A stretch of DNA of 64,000 nt from Silurus meridionalis (Eukaryota; Chordata; Actinopteri; Siluriformes; Siluridae). Under the pieces are notes generated by a model. The model was given only the letters and a program-made list of their open reading frames with translations. It was not told where the DNA came from and ran no database searches. This document shows positions 63,198 to 64,000 of this stretch, piece after piece. Position 1 is the stretch's first letter; every line of letters starts with the position of its first letter. The stretch spans positions 14,634,608-14,698,607 of the forward strand of contig NC_060886.1 in the NCBI RefSeq assembly GCF_014805685.1. The letters are read 5' to 3'. The position numbers were made by a program, and so were the translations under genes.

Positions 63198-64000
63198 GCA
63201 ATTATTATTGTTGTTTGTTACAGTGTCATGCTATCATTCCTATGGTTGCATGAAAAACTTTTCTGATGTTTAAAAAGCACAAGACAAGTGTATTGCAGAA
63301 GGCAAAATTTGTTGCAATAGAAACGTGGAAAAATAACAAGATCGCATTTATCCTGACCATTATGCCATTACCAGTGACTACCTGAGCTGCTGCCTACAAA
63401 TCTGACTGTTGAATAAAACTATACATCTTTTGCTGTAAATCTCTCTCACTGCAGTCAAACCTCAGCGTTGAAAAAAGTGTTCACTAAAGTAAAAAAAAAA
63501 AGGTCTTAAGCAAGTGAGAAACTTTCCTTCTTATCATGGACTAGGGTGCAATGTGCTTGGAGTGTTGCAGGCCTGTCATCCCACTTTCTTTTCCCCATTA
63601 GAGGAGAGCAGGCTGTTTTCCAGCTCCCTCTGCTAGCCCTAGTAGTCTGTCTGCTCCCAGAGGGCTGCTGGATGAGAGGCTAAGCCAGGTTCCCTCTGGC
63701 CATATGGCACAGGAAACACTCAGCCACCCTTCCCTCGGGGCAACACGATGAGGTGATTACATTCCACAGTGGCAGAACTTCACTGAAATGTCAACATTTT
63801 AAAAATACATAGAGCCAATACACGCAACTTACACAGAGTAAAAAACACATCTCTGAGAAAAGCACACAAATGCTGCTTCCTGGTTCATCTAAAACTAAGA
63901 GGATTACGGCACGGATATTTACACATGAGCGTAATGGAGTGCTCTACCTGTTAGAGCTGCATTATATAAAGAAGAGCTAAATTCATTTACATTTTGAGTA

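Larger units (their letters stand above)
49249..64000 (-). other. lrp1b: lrp1b intron, 3' part (over 14.7 kb)
   Basis: This lies upstream of the LDL-A2 exon on the coding strand. I searched it for the LDL-A1 exon (CDGxxDCxDxSDE pattern, donor preceded by T) and did not find it. It contains a hAT derivative (49822-50659), SINE pieces (51631-51740, 52050-52132, 53706-53880), a possible Tigger-type piece (51850-51975, CAGTTAACCACCGATAATTT then GCGGATTATC) and (CA)n arrays at 57907 and 63172. The long unannotated parts (54000-57900, 58000-63100, 63200-64000) look like unique AT-rich intron DNA. Confidence 0.7.

Noticed and set aside
1..64000. CRISPR array, operon, toxin-antitoxin or other microbial system
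   Set aside because: The window is vertebrate intronic DNA; no clustered intergenic spacers, ribosome binding sites or prokaryotic genes are present.

Overview
The window is vertebrate nuclear DNA: AT-rich, with widely spaced GT-AG exons, long introns, microsatellites and many decayed DNA transposons. The repeat types (Tc1/mariner relics, small hAT and Tigger-like elements, tRNA-derived SINEs) and the large number of (CA)n, (TA)n and ATGT arrays point to a ray-finned fish. An otophysan such as a catfish or tetra is my guess from the SINE and Tc1 types; it is not proven here.

One protein-coding gene is recognisable, on the minus strand: the 5' (N-terminal) part of an LDL receptor-related protein 1B gene (lrp1b). 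Ten exons were found between 49248 and 1148. In transcript order they are 49248-49111 (second LDL-receptor class A module), 26850-26731 (EGF-like 1), 25704-25576 (calcium-binding EGF-like 2), 22407-22150, 20553-20391, 6863-6641 and 3796-3610 (first YWTD beta-propeller), 3425-3282 (EGF-like 3), then 1905-1669 and 1328-1148 (start of the second propeller). All splice phases fit across the nine internal junctions, giving about 1780 nt of continuous reading frame without a stop. The signal peptide and first LDL-A exons should lie beyond 64000, and the rest of this very large receptor lies below position 1. LRP1B is favoured over LRP1 by residues such as [21 protein letters not shown] and [10 protein letters not shown] and by the long introns.

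Layout by region: 1-6.9 kb holds five exons, a 184-bp intron with a (GT)15 tract against its 3' splice site, and a (CA)n array. 6.9-20.4 kb is a 13.5-kb intron with Tc1 relics, twin (TA)n arrays, a hAT-derived fragment and two separate, nearly identical head-to-tail duplications (about 1.5 kb and 1.2 kb). 20.4-26.9 kb holds four exons and one Tc1 relic that fills most of a short intron. 26.9-49.1 kb is a 22-kb intron rich in mobile elements, among them two hAT miniatures with perfect 8-bp target-site duplications, a Tigger-like element nested in another repeat, and a 1.1-kb Tc1 element with terminal inverted repeats. 49.2-64 kb is the 3' part of the next intron, with a BED-bearing hAT derivative and SINEs.

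I found no bacterial-type system, CRISPR array, functional RNA gene or second protein-coding gene. The most useful leads are the splice-site-proximal (GT)n tract beside an in-frame EGF exon and the two recent tandem duplications, which could be real or assembly artefacts.
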